From: Lingula anatina | Lineage: Eukaryota > Brachiopoda > Lingulata > Lingulida > Lingulidae | Direction of reading: 5' to 3' | Assembly: GCF_001039355.2 (NCBI RefSeq) | Contig: NW_019774637.1 | Span: 20,927 to 84,926, forward strand | DNA: 64,000 bases | Shown here: positions 47,058 to 59,172 of the stretch, one piece after another | How the letters are laid out: each line of letters opens with the position of its first letter | Numbering within the stretch: position 1 is the stretch's first letter | Position numbers and translations under genes: made by a program | The notes under the pieces: model-generated | The model's database searches: none | The model's input: only the letters and a program-made list of their open reading frames with translations | What the model was told of the DNA's origin: nothing

Positions 47058-50000
47058 ATGCCTAAAGCTGCATCCAAGGGAGCCAAGCTGGTGTACCCTG
47101 CGGGGTGCAAGGAAGTCTCTGGAGACATGAACAAGGAAGAACTGGTCAAGAGACTGAAGGTCAGTTGTGGTCATTTGGAGTCTGTATGATTCATTTTTGG
47201 GCTGATTGTAACATGACATGGATGGACGTTATTGTTAATTTTTTCTCCTTGTTGAATAATAAATTTTGAAAATAGTAGGATGTAATATTGTATGTGAAAT
47301 TTTGAAAACATTTTAGTGGAGAAATATACATACTAGTATATATTTTTTTCATGTAAACATCGTGTTCTCATTTCTGATTACAATCATTGGGTTGTTTTGT
47401 GTTGATCTTTTTGTCCTTGTTAACTCTTTGGTCACTTAATATGACATTTTCTTTAAATGGCACTAAGGCAGAGTTCCTACCATTTCTAATGGTTTTGTTG
47501 TAATTCCAGGCATTGGCTAGGGCCTTTCAGGACATGGGACAGGATGATAATGAGAAGTACACGGAATTGGCCCTCCACCTTGCCTCAGAGTTCTTCATAG
47601 ATCACAGCAGCAAGGATGTGCGCCTGCTTGTGGCCTGCTGCATTGCGGACGTGTTCAGAATTTTTGCTCCAGAGGCACCATACACCAATCAGGATCAGTT
47701 AAAGGTTTAAAAGCTTGATTTGTTTTATTTAGGATTATTTAGATGTATATTTGAGATGAATTGTGTAGAGATAAAAAGACTTTCTGATTTATCTAGATAT
47801 TTTGGGTGTTGTATTTATACTTGAACCCCACCCCATCCCCCAATTATGTAAAGAAACTTTTGTCTTGCAGGAAATTTTCCTGTTTTTGATCAAGCAGCTA
47901 CGGGGACTGGATGACCCAGAGGCACCACAGTTCAAGAGATATTTTTACCTTCTAGAGGTATGAATTAAAGGCTTGTCATTCATTTCTCTGCTAAATAATT
48001 AAAAGTGATGTGTCGCAGAGTTCTAGGGCCTTTCTGTAGTATTTGTTCATAAGAGGTCACTCTCCTGCTTTAGCATTTACGGTAATTCTCCAATCTATAC
48101 GAACGCCGCAATAATTACGAACGAAACGTTTTTTCTCTGAAACTGAATTTTTTGTCTCCGTTCTGTACGAACGATCGCTAAACCCACCTCGGGCACAATT
48201 TAATTTTCCGAATGCAAGAAAGTGTGCCCAAGTGAAACTCGCCCCATGATTCGTCAAAGCCAGTTTTCAGACCACTGTTCCAAACAAAGGAACTGCCACT
48301 TGACAGGAGAGATTGTTATCATGTATTTGTGCTGTTTTTGAATGAGACGATAGAAGGACTCAACCTGCCCGCCGGCAGCTGCAGACCAGTTTTAAAACCC
48401 TATTGTTATTTAAAAATTATTGAAAGCATCAGTACACATAAATTACTTACTGTTTATTATCATTTCTTAACTTCTGCCGGCCGACTGGATCATCAACATC
48501 CACCATCGGTGTTTCACCGATAACTGGTTTCCAGTAAAATCTACAAACGTGAAACCCACGCACAACAGAAGAGTACGAGAAATCCAAAGTCGATGATCGA
48601 GTTTTTCATTTGTTTTTGGTAGTCATTAGGAAATTTAATTTTCTAAGAGGAGTTCTGTCTTATATTGTATTTATTTTTCTAATATGAGTTGTGATAAAGT
48701 TCATGCCTTGTCTCATGAACAACTATTAGGTAAACGTTACTGATATTGGTGATTGTGAAAAATAAAGGTGACTTTATACAAATTTGCCTGCAGTTTTCTG
48801 TATTTTTTCTAATTAAGTTTACGTTGATTGCGTGCAAATTAATATGCTGTAAAAGACTTTCATAAATAAACGTGAATTGAGCTGATGTTATTTTTTATAT
48901 CAAGTATAATCTCTATTAACGTCAGTGATATCTACTGTGGGGAGTTTCAAGTATTTTGTTTTGGTGGAAGAAATTTATGTAGGCCTAATTTGGGGGGAGG
49001 GGTGTCATTATTAATATTGCAAATTTTCTATATGTGGAATCATATTAAAAGTAAACACGCAGTAAATAAAATATGCAACGGGATACGCAAATATTCTTGT
49101 CTGTTTTGGACAGAAGTTGGGAAAAACGATGTTGTCCTGTCTAGGTAAAATATAACAGGGAAAAACGATGTTGTCTTGTCTTGGGAGAAATGTACCTCTT
49201 TAGTATGAAGACATTGTTTCTTAACTTGAATTCCCGACTTTTGTTTAGTTTGTTTTAATTCATTGCAATATCGCAAGAATAATTTGTTTGTGCTAAAAGC
49301 TGATCACAGTGATTTAATCTGAAAGTAATGCTTACACTTAGCGATGTAGGTAAGTGGAGATAACTTCCGGTACAGCCGTATTCCATTCGTATTTCAATGG
49401 ATACGAACGCGTGGCAATTTTTAGCAGACTGAATTTTAAGCCTTACGAACAAAATGATTATCTTCCAAAAATAATTAATTTAAATCGTTCGTATAGATTG
49501 GAGAATTACCGTATCATTGACTTGGGTGAGAGCGCCTGGAAGAAGAGAAATGTGTGTCACATGTGAGACTTTTGATCATTTGATTGCGATGTCCTGTGCG
49601 CTGGAGGGTCTTTAATCTTTCCTTATGATTAAATCAAATTGAGGAATTCTTCTTTTTTTCGTTCTAATTATTTTGTTTCAAACCTTATGAAATGATCTCT
49701 TTTCAGAACCTTGCCTGGGTTAAGTCATTCAATATCTGCATTGAATTGGAGGACAACCAGGAAATTTTCTGCAGTCTCTTCAAACTGATGTTTGACATAA
49801 TCAAGTAAGGGAAAGTTGTTGACCATATTCAGGATATAAGTGCGTTTATTTATGAAAAATATTCAAAATAAATCATTGGACTAACTATAAATAATTTTGT
49901 TTGAATCAAAAAGTTTAAGAATTTCAGTCCAGTTTTGTGAAGAAAATTTCAATTATTTTATCACAGTCACCAGCAAATACTGATTGACTGTATACTTTTC

Positions 50001-53000
50001 ATGACTATTTCAGTGACAAGCACACGGCCAAAGTGAAGAACTTTATGCTGGACATGATGTGTCCTCTCATAGCTGAGGCAGACAGTGTGTCCCAAAAGCT
50101 ACTGGACATCATTTTAGTTAACATCATTGAACCTTGGAAGGTAAATTAAAATTTTTTGATTTTTGAAAACTTTTGGGTCCATGTTGAGAATATAGTATCA
50201 CTATGTTGTTGATTTTTACAGTTAATCTCTTGAAATAGCTTTGTCCTTATCAACCTGTTGTAAAAGACTACTATTATCATGTATTATTATTGATATCTTG
50301 GAAGTTAGAATAATTTTATATAAATATGCTCCTTTTGGTATATTATATTATATTCAAAAGAAGCACAGTATGCCATATACCAGCAAAAAAAGTAAAGCAC
50401 TAAAGCTTCATTCAGTAAAGTCACAGCTCATCTTGAACATCAGGTTTGCACAGAAGATATTATTGTTTAGCAGACAACCATTGATCCCAAGTTTTGCTGC
50501 AGTTTTGTTCTTGTTTACTGTACAAATTATTAACATTACACCATGGTCCCATATTTAGTGTCATGTGATTTAAGGCAGAAAATTGCCCATGTGGTACGAA
50601 ATAAGCAATGGAAACCTAAATGTAGCTGGACTAAAAATAGTAAATTACATTTTGTTCTTATTTTGATAGTTACTGCTGTGTAAATAATGTCTTCCTTACT
50701 GAGTTATTATGTCATTGTTTGTATAACTTTCCAGAGTCAGAACCGCCAAGCATATGACTTAGCTAAAGACTTGATCAAACGCACATCAAATGCCATTGAA
50801 CCCTACATTCAAACTGTAAGTTATAGAAGTCTTTGTATTTTAACAGTTGCATATTACAATGTTAACATTATTTTTGAAAAAAATTGTCAGTGCTGTTTGT
50901 TGGGTCATCCCTTTTTTGTTTTGTGTAAACACACCTGTATGTTTGTAAGCTATAAATTTCTGAATTGTTGAACACAGTGTTGAATCAATGACTTTGCAAT
51001 TTTTTACAATATTTACACCTGGTGTACATAATCACTTTTGCATTTGGTACTAGAAAGTTCTTCATGCTGTGTATGAACTTAAAAATTAATACTCAACAAC
51101 TGTGCTTGCACCACATTTCAGTTTTTCAACAATGCTTTAATGCTGGGCAAGACCTCGGAGAGTGAAGTATCGGATCACATCTTTAAGCTGATCTACGAAC
51201 TCAACATGATATCCCCCAGTATTCTTTTAGCTGTGTTACCACAGTTGGAGTTCAAACTTAAGGTAGGATTGGCAGGGTGATTATGGAAAAATAAAAAGAA
51301 CAAAACCCAAGTGGCTGAGTAGAAAAATGAGAAAAATATTGAAATGTTAACCATTTTAAATACCACGTGCATAACACTGGGCTTGGAATTGATCAGACTG
51401 TGTAACAGTTTAATAACAAGAAATCTGCAGTTAGTGTTTCAGACCATTACTTCATTTATGTGGACTTGAAGAAGGCCAGATTTTTTTTATCTGAAAGATC
51501 TAACTGATTTTTGTGCAAAATTTCTTTTTTGAAACTCTGCCTAGTTTAAGTAAAATGAAAATTTTCAAAGTAACTAGTCTTATTTATTAATTGTAAGGTG
51601 GTTTTGATTATTTTCCATAATCTGTAGTTGTCATCTTGCCACTAATTTTGATATGGGCCAAACACTTTATCAGGCCCACTAGTTCAAGTAACCTTTGCAA
51701 GTGACACAGACTGTTTATGTTGTAATTATTTTCAATATTTCAGAGTAATGATGAGGGTGAAAGAAAGGCAGTCACCAAGTTGTTGGCACGTATGTTTTCA
51801 GACACAGACTCGGACCTTGCTGTTCAAAACAAGCCACTGTGGCTGTGCTTTTTAGGGAGGTACGATCTCTCTGTTGTGTTGTTCATTGCCTTGTTTAGTG
51901 TCCAGTCACATACATTCTCAATATGATATAGATATGACACAGTTTTTATAAATTCATTTGTAAAGTTTTATTGCATTATTAATAGCTAGTTACATCTGTG
52001 TACTAAATAATTTTTAGCTAACAGATGGCCTGAATTTCTTGTCCCTTTGTGAACTTCTTGTCCATGTGCAAGGTTGCTGTCACACTGTATGTAGTTGCAT
52101 CTATGCTGAACAAAATAATATGTACATAATATACCAAAGTATACAATTATATGACAGATTTCTTTTCTATTTATCGAATCTTGATAACTAATATTTTGAA
52201 ATGTGTTTTTCATTATTTTATATGTTGAATCAAAAATGTTTGGCTTAATTACTTTTCAGGTATATTTCCCTATTACAATCTCTCACAACAGGTTATATCT
52301 CCATATCATGAATGGTTTTAATTCAGGATGACTACCAATTTATCCAAATAAATCACAATTACATCTGATCAAAATGATTATATTTTCTTTTGGCAGTGTT
52401 AAATATTTCAAGTATTTTGTTGTTTTTTTCACATTTAGATTTTTTCAAGTATTTTGTTTTCTCCACATTTAGATTTAATGATATCAGTGCGTCAGTGAGG
52501 ACTATATGTGTGCAGTACAGCCAGCAGTTTTTGATTAACCACCCAGCTCTGAGGGGAGACATGACAGGTAATTTGACCTTAGCACATATTTTATGGCAGG
52601 TAATGTGACCTTCAGGTCCACCTGTTTTATGTCAGGTAATGTGACCTTCAGGTCCGCTTGTTTCATGTCAAGTAATGTGACCTTCAGGATTTCCCATTTC
52701 ATGAGAGATGATGTGTTCTTCAGGTCATGTTACCTTTAGCACTACCCATATGTGACAGGTCATGAACTGGAGTACCACTTGTTTCATGACAAGAAGTATG
52801 ACCTTTAGGTATACACCTACTTTATGATAGGTCTTGTAACCTTACTACCAATTTCGTGGTCACTAACGTGATGTTCAAATCTTTATCAACTTAATGTTGG
52901 GAGTTAAAGGAATTGAATGGGTGACAGCATGAAAAATGTACATCCACTCATTTACTGGCCTTTAAAACAAACAAAAAAAAAAGAAAACATGGAGAGTACA

Positions 53001-54875
53001 TGACTTTGAAGTTTACAGTGCTTAATTCTTTCTCACTTTTTTGTAGAAAACTTGAAGCAGCGTCAACATGACCAGGAGGAGAATATTCGCTATGATGTTG
53101 TCCAGTCCATCATTGCCGCAGCCAAGAAAGACTTGCCTGGTATCAATGATGAACTGCTGGGTTTTGTCAAGGAGAGAACACTGGACAAGAAAGTAAGAGA
53201 AACATGTTCACTTTATCAGACTGAGGACCTCTTCTGAATAAATTAACACCGTTTTTCCAAAATAAATTAAAAAAAATTATATCCTGCTCTTTTAAAATCC
53301 TATCATGCTCTTAACATTCAACTTCAAATACTCTTTTTCTCTCAATTTTGATTTTATTCAAAACACATTGAATACTGAACAACATAAGTAGGATCAGCAT
53401 TTATAATTGCCTTAGTTAAAAAAAAGGGGTATTTTTATGAAAACAATTTCATTAAAGAACTTTCACTTTGTTACATGCAGACCATTGTATGTCTTTTACC
53501 ATGCCAAATATTAGATATATTTTAATGGTAAAAAGGGTTTTTCAATTCACCATTAAAGAGGTTCTTGATAATCTGAGTAGTGATTTTTCTGATTTTTATG
53601 GCTGAATGCAACACCCAGGAAATGTCATATATGACTGTTGTGACATAGTCCTCAGCCAAGAATAGCTGTTTTATTAAATGCATTTGGTTTGACTTGTAGT
53701 TCAAGGTGCGCCGTGAAGCACTGTTGGGGCTGGGGCACCTGTTTAAGAAGGTAATGTCCAAGTCTGAAGACACTGAAGAAAACAAGGAGCTGCGTAAGAG
53801 GGTGGACTGGATGAAGGACAGAGTGATCAATGGGTACTACCAGACCAATATAGAAGACAGGTAAGAGTGGGGGTAAAACTGATGAATTAAGTAATTGGGA
53901 AATATAATTCCCCACTTTTCTGACATTTCCAAGGGCTATCAGGTTAACTTAAATTTAATCCATCTTCAAAATACATGATAATTTATTTATCTGCAGTTCT
54001 GTAATTGTCGGAAGTTATGAGCTAGGTATGAATTGTAATAGAGATGGTAGCCTTATTAAGGAGTTCGAGTTGATAACAGTTAAGTTGTAGTTTTAGTGTG
54101 TATTTTCTACCAGTGCACGTGGCTTTTACTCTCCTGTATTTGGAGTCACTCTAAATATATTTTATTGTTTCTTTTCCAAGACTTGTTGTGGAGAGAATCT
54201 TCAACACGTGCCTTGTGCCATACATGCTGGATGTGAAGGAACGCATGAAGCGACTTTATTACTTGTATGCAACTCTAGACCAAAGTGCCATTAAGTGAGT
54301 GAAGAATGCCAGATATGGACAATATATAGATATGATAACGATTATGAAGTCATTTTTAGTGCTGACATTAGATTATATGCAGTTAAGATAAAGATAATTA
54401 CCAAACAGAAAAAGTGCAAAATTCTTTAAGGATTTACTCCCAGTTAACTTATGAAATATTGATGGTATTGATATTTTTACCTCTGTTTGTGCATTTTTCA
54501 TTGGGGGGTTTATCCAAAATTATTTTCAGTAAAAATTTTGCAGAATTTTTTTTCAGTACTTTCACTTCAATTATCAAGTCTGGGCTAACTCCAGCATTGA
54601 CGAAATTGAACAATAAAAAAAAAGGAAGAAAAAAGTCATTTTCTTAAGTCATTGTAAAGTATGTTAGATGTTGGGGGAAATTTCCAAGGTTTCTGTATTA
54701 CAGAGGGATTACAGATTTCATCTACTAGTCAACTTTTCCAGAGCACTGAATGAGCTGTTGAAGATGCAGTACAGTTTGAGGTGTCATGTCCGCGGCTTGT
54801 TAGACTTACACAGTAGAGATCTGCAGACAGCAGACAGTGTCAGCCTCATGATGTCCAAGGTTTATTTTCTATCAA
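47058..54875 (+). CDS. PDS5: PDS5 cohesin-associated factor, N-terminal 13 exons (about 532 of roughly 1,400 residues)
   Basis: HEAT-repeat regulator that binds cohesin (SCC1/RAD21 with WAPL or sororin) and controls its release and maintenance on chromatin in the nucleus. Exons: 47058-47159, 47510-47704, 47871-47957, 49707-49804, 50014-50140, 50735-50815, 51122-51262, 51744-51859, 52473-52567, 53047-53192, 53700-53860, 54181-54294 and 54742-54875. All introns are GT-AG and phases join correctly. Diagnostic segments are [86 protein letters not shown] and HVRGLLDLH, in the vertebrate PDS5A/B order. The start [16 protein letters not shown] is a little shorter than the vertebrate N-terminus. The last donor (CTATCAA before GTAAGT) leads on, but a single N follows at 55141 and no later PDS5 exon is found to the end of the window. 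Confidence 0.93.
48080..49511. mobile_element. Tc1/mariner-type non-autonomous element, 1.43 kb, in PDS5 intron 3
   Basis: The ends are perfect 26-bp inverted repeats beginning CGGTAATTCTCCAATCTATA and continuing CGAACG. They are flanked by TA on both sides (48078-48079 and 49512-49513), the target duplication typical of Tc1/mariner. ACGAACG motifs recur inside near both ends (48117, 48166, 49405, 49444). No transposase frame is present, so it would depend on a transposase elsewhere. Confidence 0.75.
52561..52760 (+). repeat. Degenerate tandem repeat starting at the PDS5 exon 9 donor
   Basis: The exon 9 end and donor (ATGACAG then GTAATTTGACCTT) are followed by similar units: GCAGGTAATGTGACCTTCAG, GTCAGGTAATGTGACCTTCA, and TCAAGTAATGTGACCTTCAG. 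Later copies decay. Unit length varies around 36-45 bp. Confidence 0.75.
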
Positions 54876-55141
54876 GTAAGTAGAATATTAATATCAAAAG
54901 TACAAAAGGAGTGTAAGGCCTTGATATAAAAATATTAATATTCAGAAATGTCATATCCAGAAACATTAGTTCAAAATTTTCAACAAAAATGTTTAAGCAA
55001 TATGTCAGTGGACACATTATATAACCTTCATTAGGCAAATTTTTACTTTATTTTGTAATTTGACATCACATGTATTAATACACCCCAGCCACCTTTACAG
55101 AAATAAACAAAAAATTGAAATTTTTCAAAAACATTTTCTCN

Positions 55142-55853
55142 GTTGCAGTAAAACTAAAATCTGTGCTTGTCAATGGGGCTTTCGATGTCTTTCCTCACGG
55201 TCGTCAAGGCATACGCTGCCAATGACGTTGGGGTGTCACGCGGATTTTCGCGTTCATTCGAGACCAAAGCAACAAATGGTGGCATAAGAGATAACGAAAA
55301 GTCCAGAACTGCACACATTGTAGATTTTAATGCAATTTTGAGCAATAAGACGAATACATCGTATGAATCTTATATTATTGTTATATAGTGTTGTAGCTGT
55401 CTGCTTTTCCGCGGTTTTAAGTAGGTCACCAGAACCTCTCGCTCGATATGGCGTGACTATGCAATGTCAGAGAGGGCTCCGAACCAAACTTCTAGGAAAA
55501 AAAACCTGGACTAACTATGAATGTAGGAATGGGTCGCTGACCATTGGTAAGTACGGAAAAATTCCCGTTTACACCAGGAAAATTTTTGGCCAAAACGAAG
55601 TTATTATGACTTTAATGTCTATTTCAATAATGACAGGTACACGCTGATCATACAGATAAAGTCCACTATGCTCTGAAATTCTGGAATCTTACCCTGAATC
55701 TCACTTCTTAATTCCCAGTTGGTTTGCAAAATATGGCATTTGACGTCTTAAAATTTAAGCGCAGTCGTTTGAAAGAAAATAAAAACAAATAAAAACAACA
55801 AAAGGTATCTAAATTGTTAAGAACTGTCCTTTTCTTTACTTCAAAACACTTAC
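55142..55853. other. Region after a contig join; no confident gene
   Basis: 55142-55345 is open on both strands (for example a minus-strand frame with CAVLDFSLSLMPPFVALVS), but I cannot tie it to the GPCR or to PDS5. A following GPCR exon is expected somewhere downstream on the minus strand and was not identified here. Confidence 0.4.
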
Positions 55854-57263
55854 CGATCTGAAGAGACTTTTTTTGGCGCATATGAAACTGGTTTTGAACG
55901 GGAAACAGACAAAAAGAAATCTATCAAGTGTTATGATGAAGATGAGAACTGCAGCCCAGTCTGAGGTGAAAATGTCTGCAGTGAATAACGTGCTGCAAAG
56001 GGCACTTGTGAATCCAGTGAAATGTACTCTCTGATATAAATCAGTCATTATCCCTACCAATAATTCACTCACAGCTCTTAGGAAGTGCGCTATTCCAAGG
56101 GTGCAAGACAAGAAGGTCTTGGTTTCTGATCTTCCTTTCAGTTTTCGTTCGCCGCGCACAATAACGACCACTATGATAATGTTGCACAAAAAAGACAACG
56201 GACAGAGAATATACACACTATAAATGTATACTTTTACCATCGCGATAAAGTCTTTCATCTTCATAGCGGAACCGCTGGACAGCCAGATTAGACATTCAAA
56301 TGGATCACTTTTTACCACCATTTCCAGGACACGTGGTTTGATTTTATCAACGTCCATTGCACATGCGAGCTTTGCCAGTTCCTGCGTGTTATTTAAAACT
56401 GCTGCAGGAAGTACACTGGGGCGAAATGGACAGGATAGACCTGGTTCGTGAGTTTTCCATAACTGCTCTGATACGTCTTGTCGAAGGCAAAGGTACAACT
56501 TCTTGTATTCTTGAGTATTTTCGGCCTGGCACTCTTCTTTGTTCATCTCGTACAGCACCGTGGCTGCGAATACCTCCTCTGACAACTCGACGATCCCACA
56601 ATACTTAGCATATGTGCTGTTAGAGAACCAAGAGTCAGCCATTCGAAAACTGTCTGTCAGTCCGCTTGCAACCCTCGGCAAGCAATAAAAATATCTATCT
56701 TTCAAAACAGTTTTCAAATCTGATGAAGAAGGATCATGACCAATATGAACGTCCTGGTTTTGTGGCGATGCTTTGATACATATATGCGTGCTTGAAGTAG
56801 CGTTGGCTGTAAAGTTTTTACCTTGTGTAAAGTTACTGTTTCCCCATGCATTTTCAGTTTCGTAGACAATTTGAGACATGTGCTCCAGGCCATCTTGTAT
56901 CAGGCCGTCGACCGTTTTCCGAAAGTCAACAAATGTACTTCTTTTTGCACTGTTCGTCAGCTGACTGCAATTTTCCCGTTCAACACCCATTAAAACCACG
57001 GTTCTGCGGTTCGTTTCCAACATTGTGGTGTAATTAAAGAAACACGATGAGTCCATCGTTTTCATGGCGACTTCCATTAAGTTGATTGGCATTCCAAATG
57101 TTGCAGTCGTCTGGTCGTATAATTGCCTTGTTAAGTTAAAATGACATCCTGACAACACTCGAATATTACCCACTCGGCGGGAGACAGGATTCTCACTAAA
57201 CAAATTTTGTATCTGAAAAACTGAGAGTTGCATAATGCAAACAGGAATAATGTAAAACAACAT
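55854..57263 (-). CDS. G-protein-coupled receptor with large cysteine-containing ectodomain, exon 1 (TM1-TM3)
   Basis: A 470-codon open exon starts at the ATG at 57261-57263 with a hydrophobic leader (MLFYIIPVCIMQLSVF), followed by about 325 extracellular residues with several cysteines and N-glycosylation sequons. TM1 is about residues 345-369 (LCPLSFLCNIIIVVVIV), TM2 about 384-408 and TM3 about 422-446, followed by DRF at 447-449, a variant of the class A DRY motif. The exon ends at a canonical donor (AGATCG then GTAAGT), so TM4-TM7 must be in later exons. None is recognisable in the remaining 700 bases before the N at 55141, so the gene is incomplete here. Ligand and subfamily are unknown. 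The GPCR call rests on the TM pattern and the DRF/CFPF region. Confidence 0.7.
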
Positions 57264-57347
57264 AGCTTTGGCTGGGAGCTACACGTCGAAGAAGACACCA
57301 ATGTACTTAGACAACGTTGGCAAATGGACAGACGTGTAGCTAGCTTT

Positions 57348-57356
57348 GCTTATATA
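57348..57356 (-). promoter_or_regulatory. Putative TATA box of the GPCR gene
   Basis: TATATAAGC on the minus strand lies about 85 bases before the ATG at 57263. This would place a start site near 57320 and a 5' UTR of roughly 55 bases. The position is inferred only. Confidence 0.4.
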
Positions 57357-57876
57357 TGTGGTGTGATTAATTTCGTAATGGACAAGGATAACAAATGATG
57401 AAAGGTTTAATTGTTTCGGTTTCATGTTTAAATGTTCTGTTCATAGCTGTGTGTGAAATGACAGGATATCTCGACAGGTTCACAGGAATACATTTATGTG
57501 TGAGATAATGCAATGTCTTGACAGAGCTGGCCTGCACAACAATTTTCAAAATCCGTTATCTATTTTCTCCGTCGGGCATTATTTTATGCCAGTTGTAATT
57601 GTTATGCGCAAGAGAGATAAAGCAAAAAGATCGGCGACACAATGCCTTAAATATCAAGGCGCCCCAAATGTAAAAAATGAAAGTATAGACATCAGCTCTC
57701 ACGAGATGGTGAATTACCTATCAGTAAAAATTAAGTCAAAATGGGCATTACTGTTACATGTATATCCAGGGTCGCATGCTGAGAATACACACTTAAAAGC
57801 GTTCCTTCGTCTAATTTCTGATCATAAATATATCCATCCATTCCGTAAAAAGAAAAAAATAGGGAGTTTTTCTGTC

Positions 57877-58175
57877 GCATATGAAACTGGTTTTGAACGG
57901 GAAACAGACAAAAAGAAACCTGTCAAGTGTTATGATGAAGATGAGAACTGCAGCCCAGTCTCAGGTGGAAATGTCTGCAGTAGTTAACGTGTTGCAAAGG
58001 GCACTTGCGGGCCCAGAGAAATATACTGATGTAAATCGGTCACTATCCCTTTCAATAATTCACTTAATGCTCTAAGGAAGTGCGCTATTCCAAGGTTGCA
58101 AGACAAGAAGGACTTGGTTTCTGATCTTCTTTTTAGTTTTCTCTCGCCTCTTACAACAACGACGATAATGTTGCA
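57877..58175 (-). pseudogene. Broken paralogous fragment of the GPCR (end of TM1 to intracellular loop 2)
   Basis: Matches 55875-56185 at high identity and in the same orientation: CNIIVVVVRGERKLK, then RRSETKSFLSCNLGIAHFLR. Relative to the intact copy it has a four-base deletion after TDLHQ and an in-frame TGA where the intact copy has TCA (TSDW region), so it cannot encode a receptor. No ectodomain is attached upstream. It lies about 0.6 kb upstream of the intact gene. Confidence 0.8.
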
Positions 58176-58639
58176 AAATTTGCGGGAAATAATGTAACGA
58201 AATTCAGTGCTATTTCTTCACGTTATGCTATCTGAAAAATTATGGTGGCACTTGGTTGGGTTTATAGTGGTTATGCTTTGAGATAAAAAATCTTTAAGAT
58301 ATTTTTAATACGGTGACTTTTATCTGCTTGCCTGCATAGTGATGCTGCGGCTCTGTCAACCCAGACTTATCGGATTTCTAATGTCAGGCAATGATTTTGA
58401 GAAAAGGGGGCTATTTGAAGACTGGCAATATATGCAAACAGGATATTTGTATCGCCTGTGATACTTATCTTCACGTTGACTCACAGAAAACTAAGAGGCT
58501 TGTTGTCACTGAGATTAAGGGAAAGGTTGGGAAAAGGTTTAAAGATACCCAAAAAATTAATTATATTTCAAAAATCTTTAAGGGGACAACCCCGTACCCT
58601 TTCTCCTTCCCTCTCCCTTTGCAGGCTACGATACTGACT

Positions 58640-59172
58640 GCCATCAATGTCTTATGAAGGCATTTCCAGCTAATATTGTTGTCCCACCTAAAAGATACAG
58701 ATAAGAGAAATTCTCGTGATCTTTGGACCTCTGGGTCTGTCCGTAAATCTTAGTCATTTTTTACCTTGTCAGGCTGGAGCCATGGACTCAGTATATTCTA
58801 CTTTTTCCTCGTCCATTTTTGCGATAATTTTTATAAGTCAAAATGAGCGATCTTTAGGTGCAATATCGTCCCCACCCAACACGTGGCTCTGATGTTCATA
58901 ACATTAAGTGATTAAAGCTGTAATCGGGCGAGAAAATGCTCAGAACAGTCTGTCACATTCCCTAATCATACATTACTTTTGGTCACGATCAATATGCACA
59001 GTGTTAATGTTAATTCATGTCGAAAATGTTCGACTAGAGCTCTCATACATATATACCGGGTAGGTAGCTTTCGAGTTATGTGAAAAAAAGTCAATGGCTC
59101 CATCGGGACATTTTCGTTGAGCTAAAAACGTCTAAGAGAAATTTTCGGTACCTAGAAAATGTGTTCCTATGC
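58640..59172. repeat. Direct repeat, copy 1 (about 0.5 kb)
   Basis: Shares long identical stretches with 62716-63283, for example GATCTTTAGGTGCAATATCG, ATGTTCATAACATTAAGTGA and ACATTACTTTTGGTCACGAT. It is non-coding as far as I can see. Confidence 0.85.

Noticed and set aside
56357-56608. Open frames overlapping the GPCR exon on both strands
   Set aside because: Shadow frames of a long coding exon; the minus-strand frame with TM segments and DRF is the supported one.
57496-57987. 163-codon plus-strand open frame
   Set aside because: Its 3' part is antisense to the GPCR pseudogene fragment and the rest shows no family motif; it is most likely incidental.
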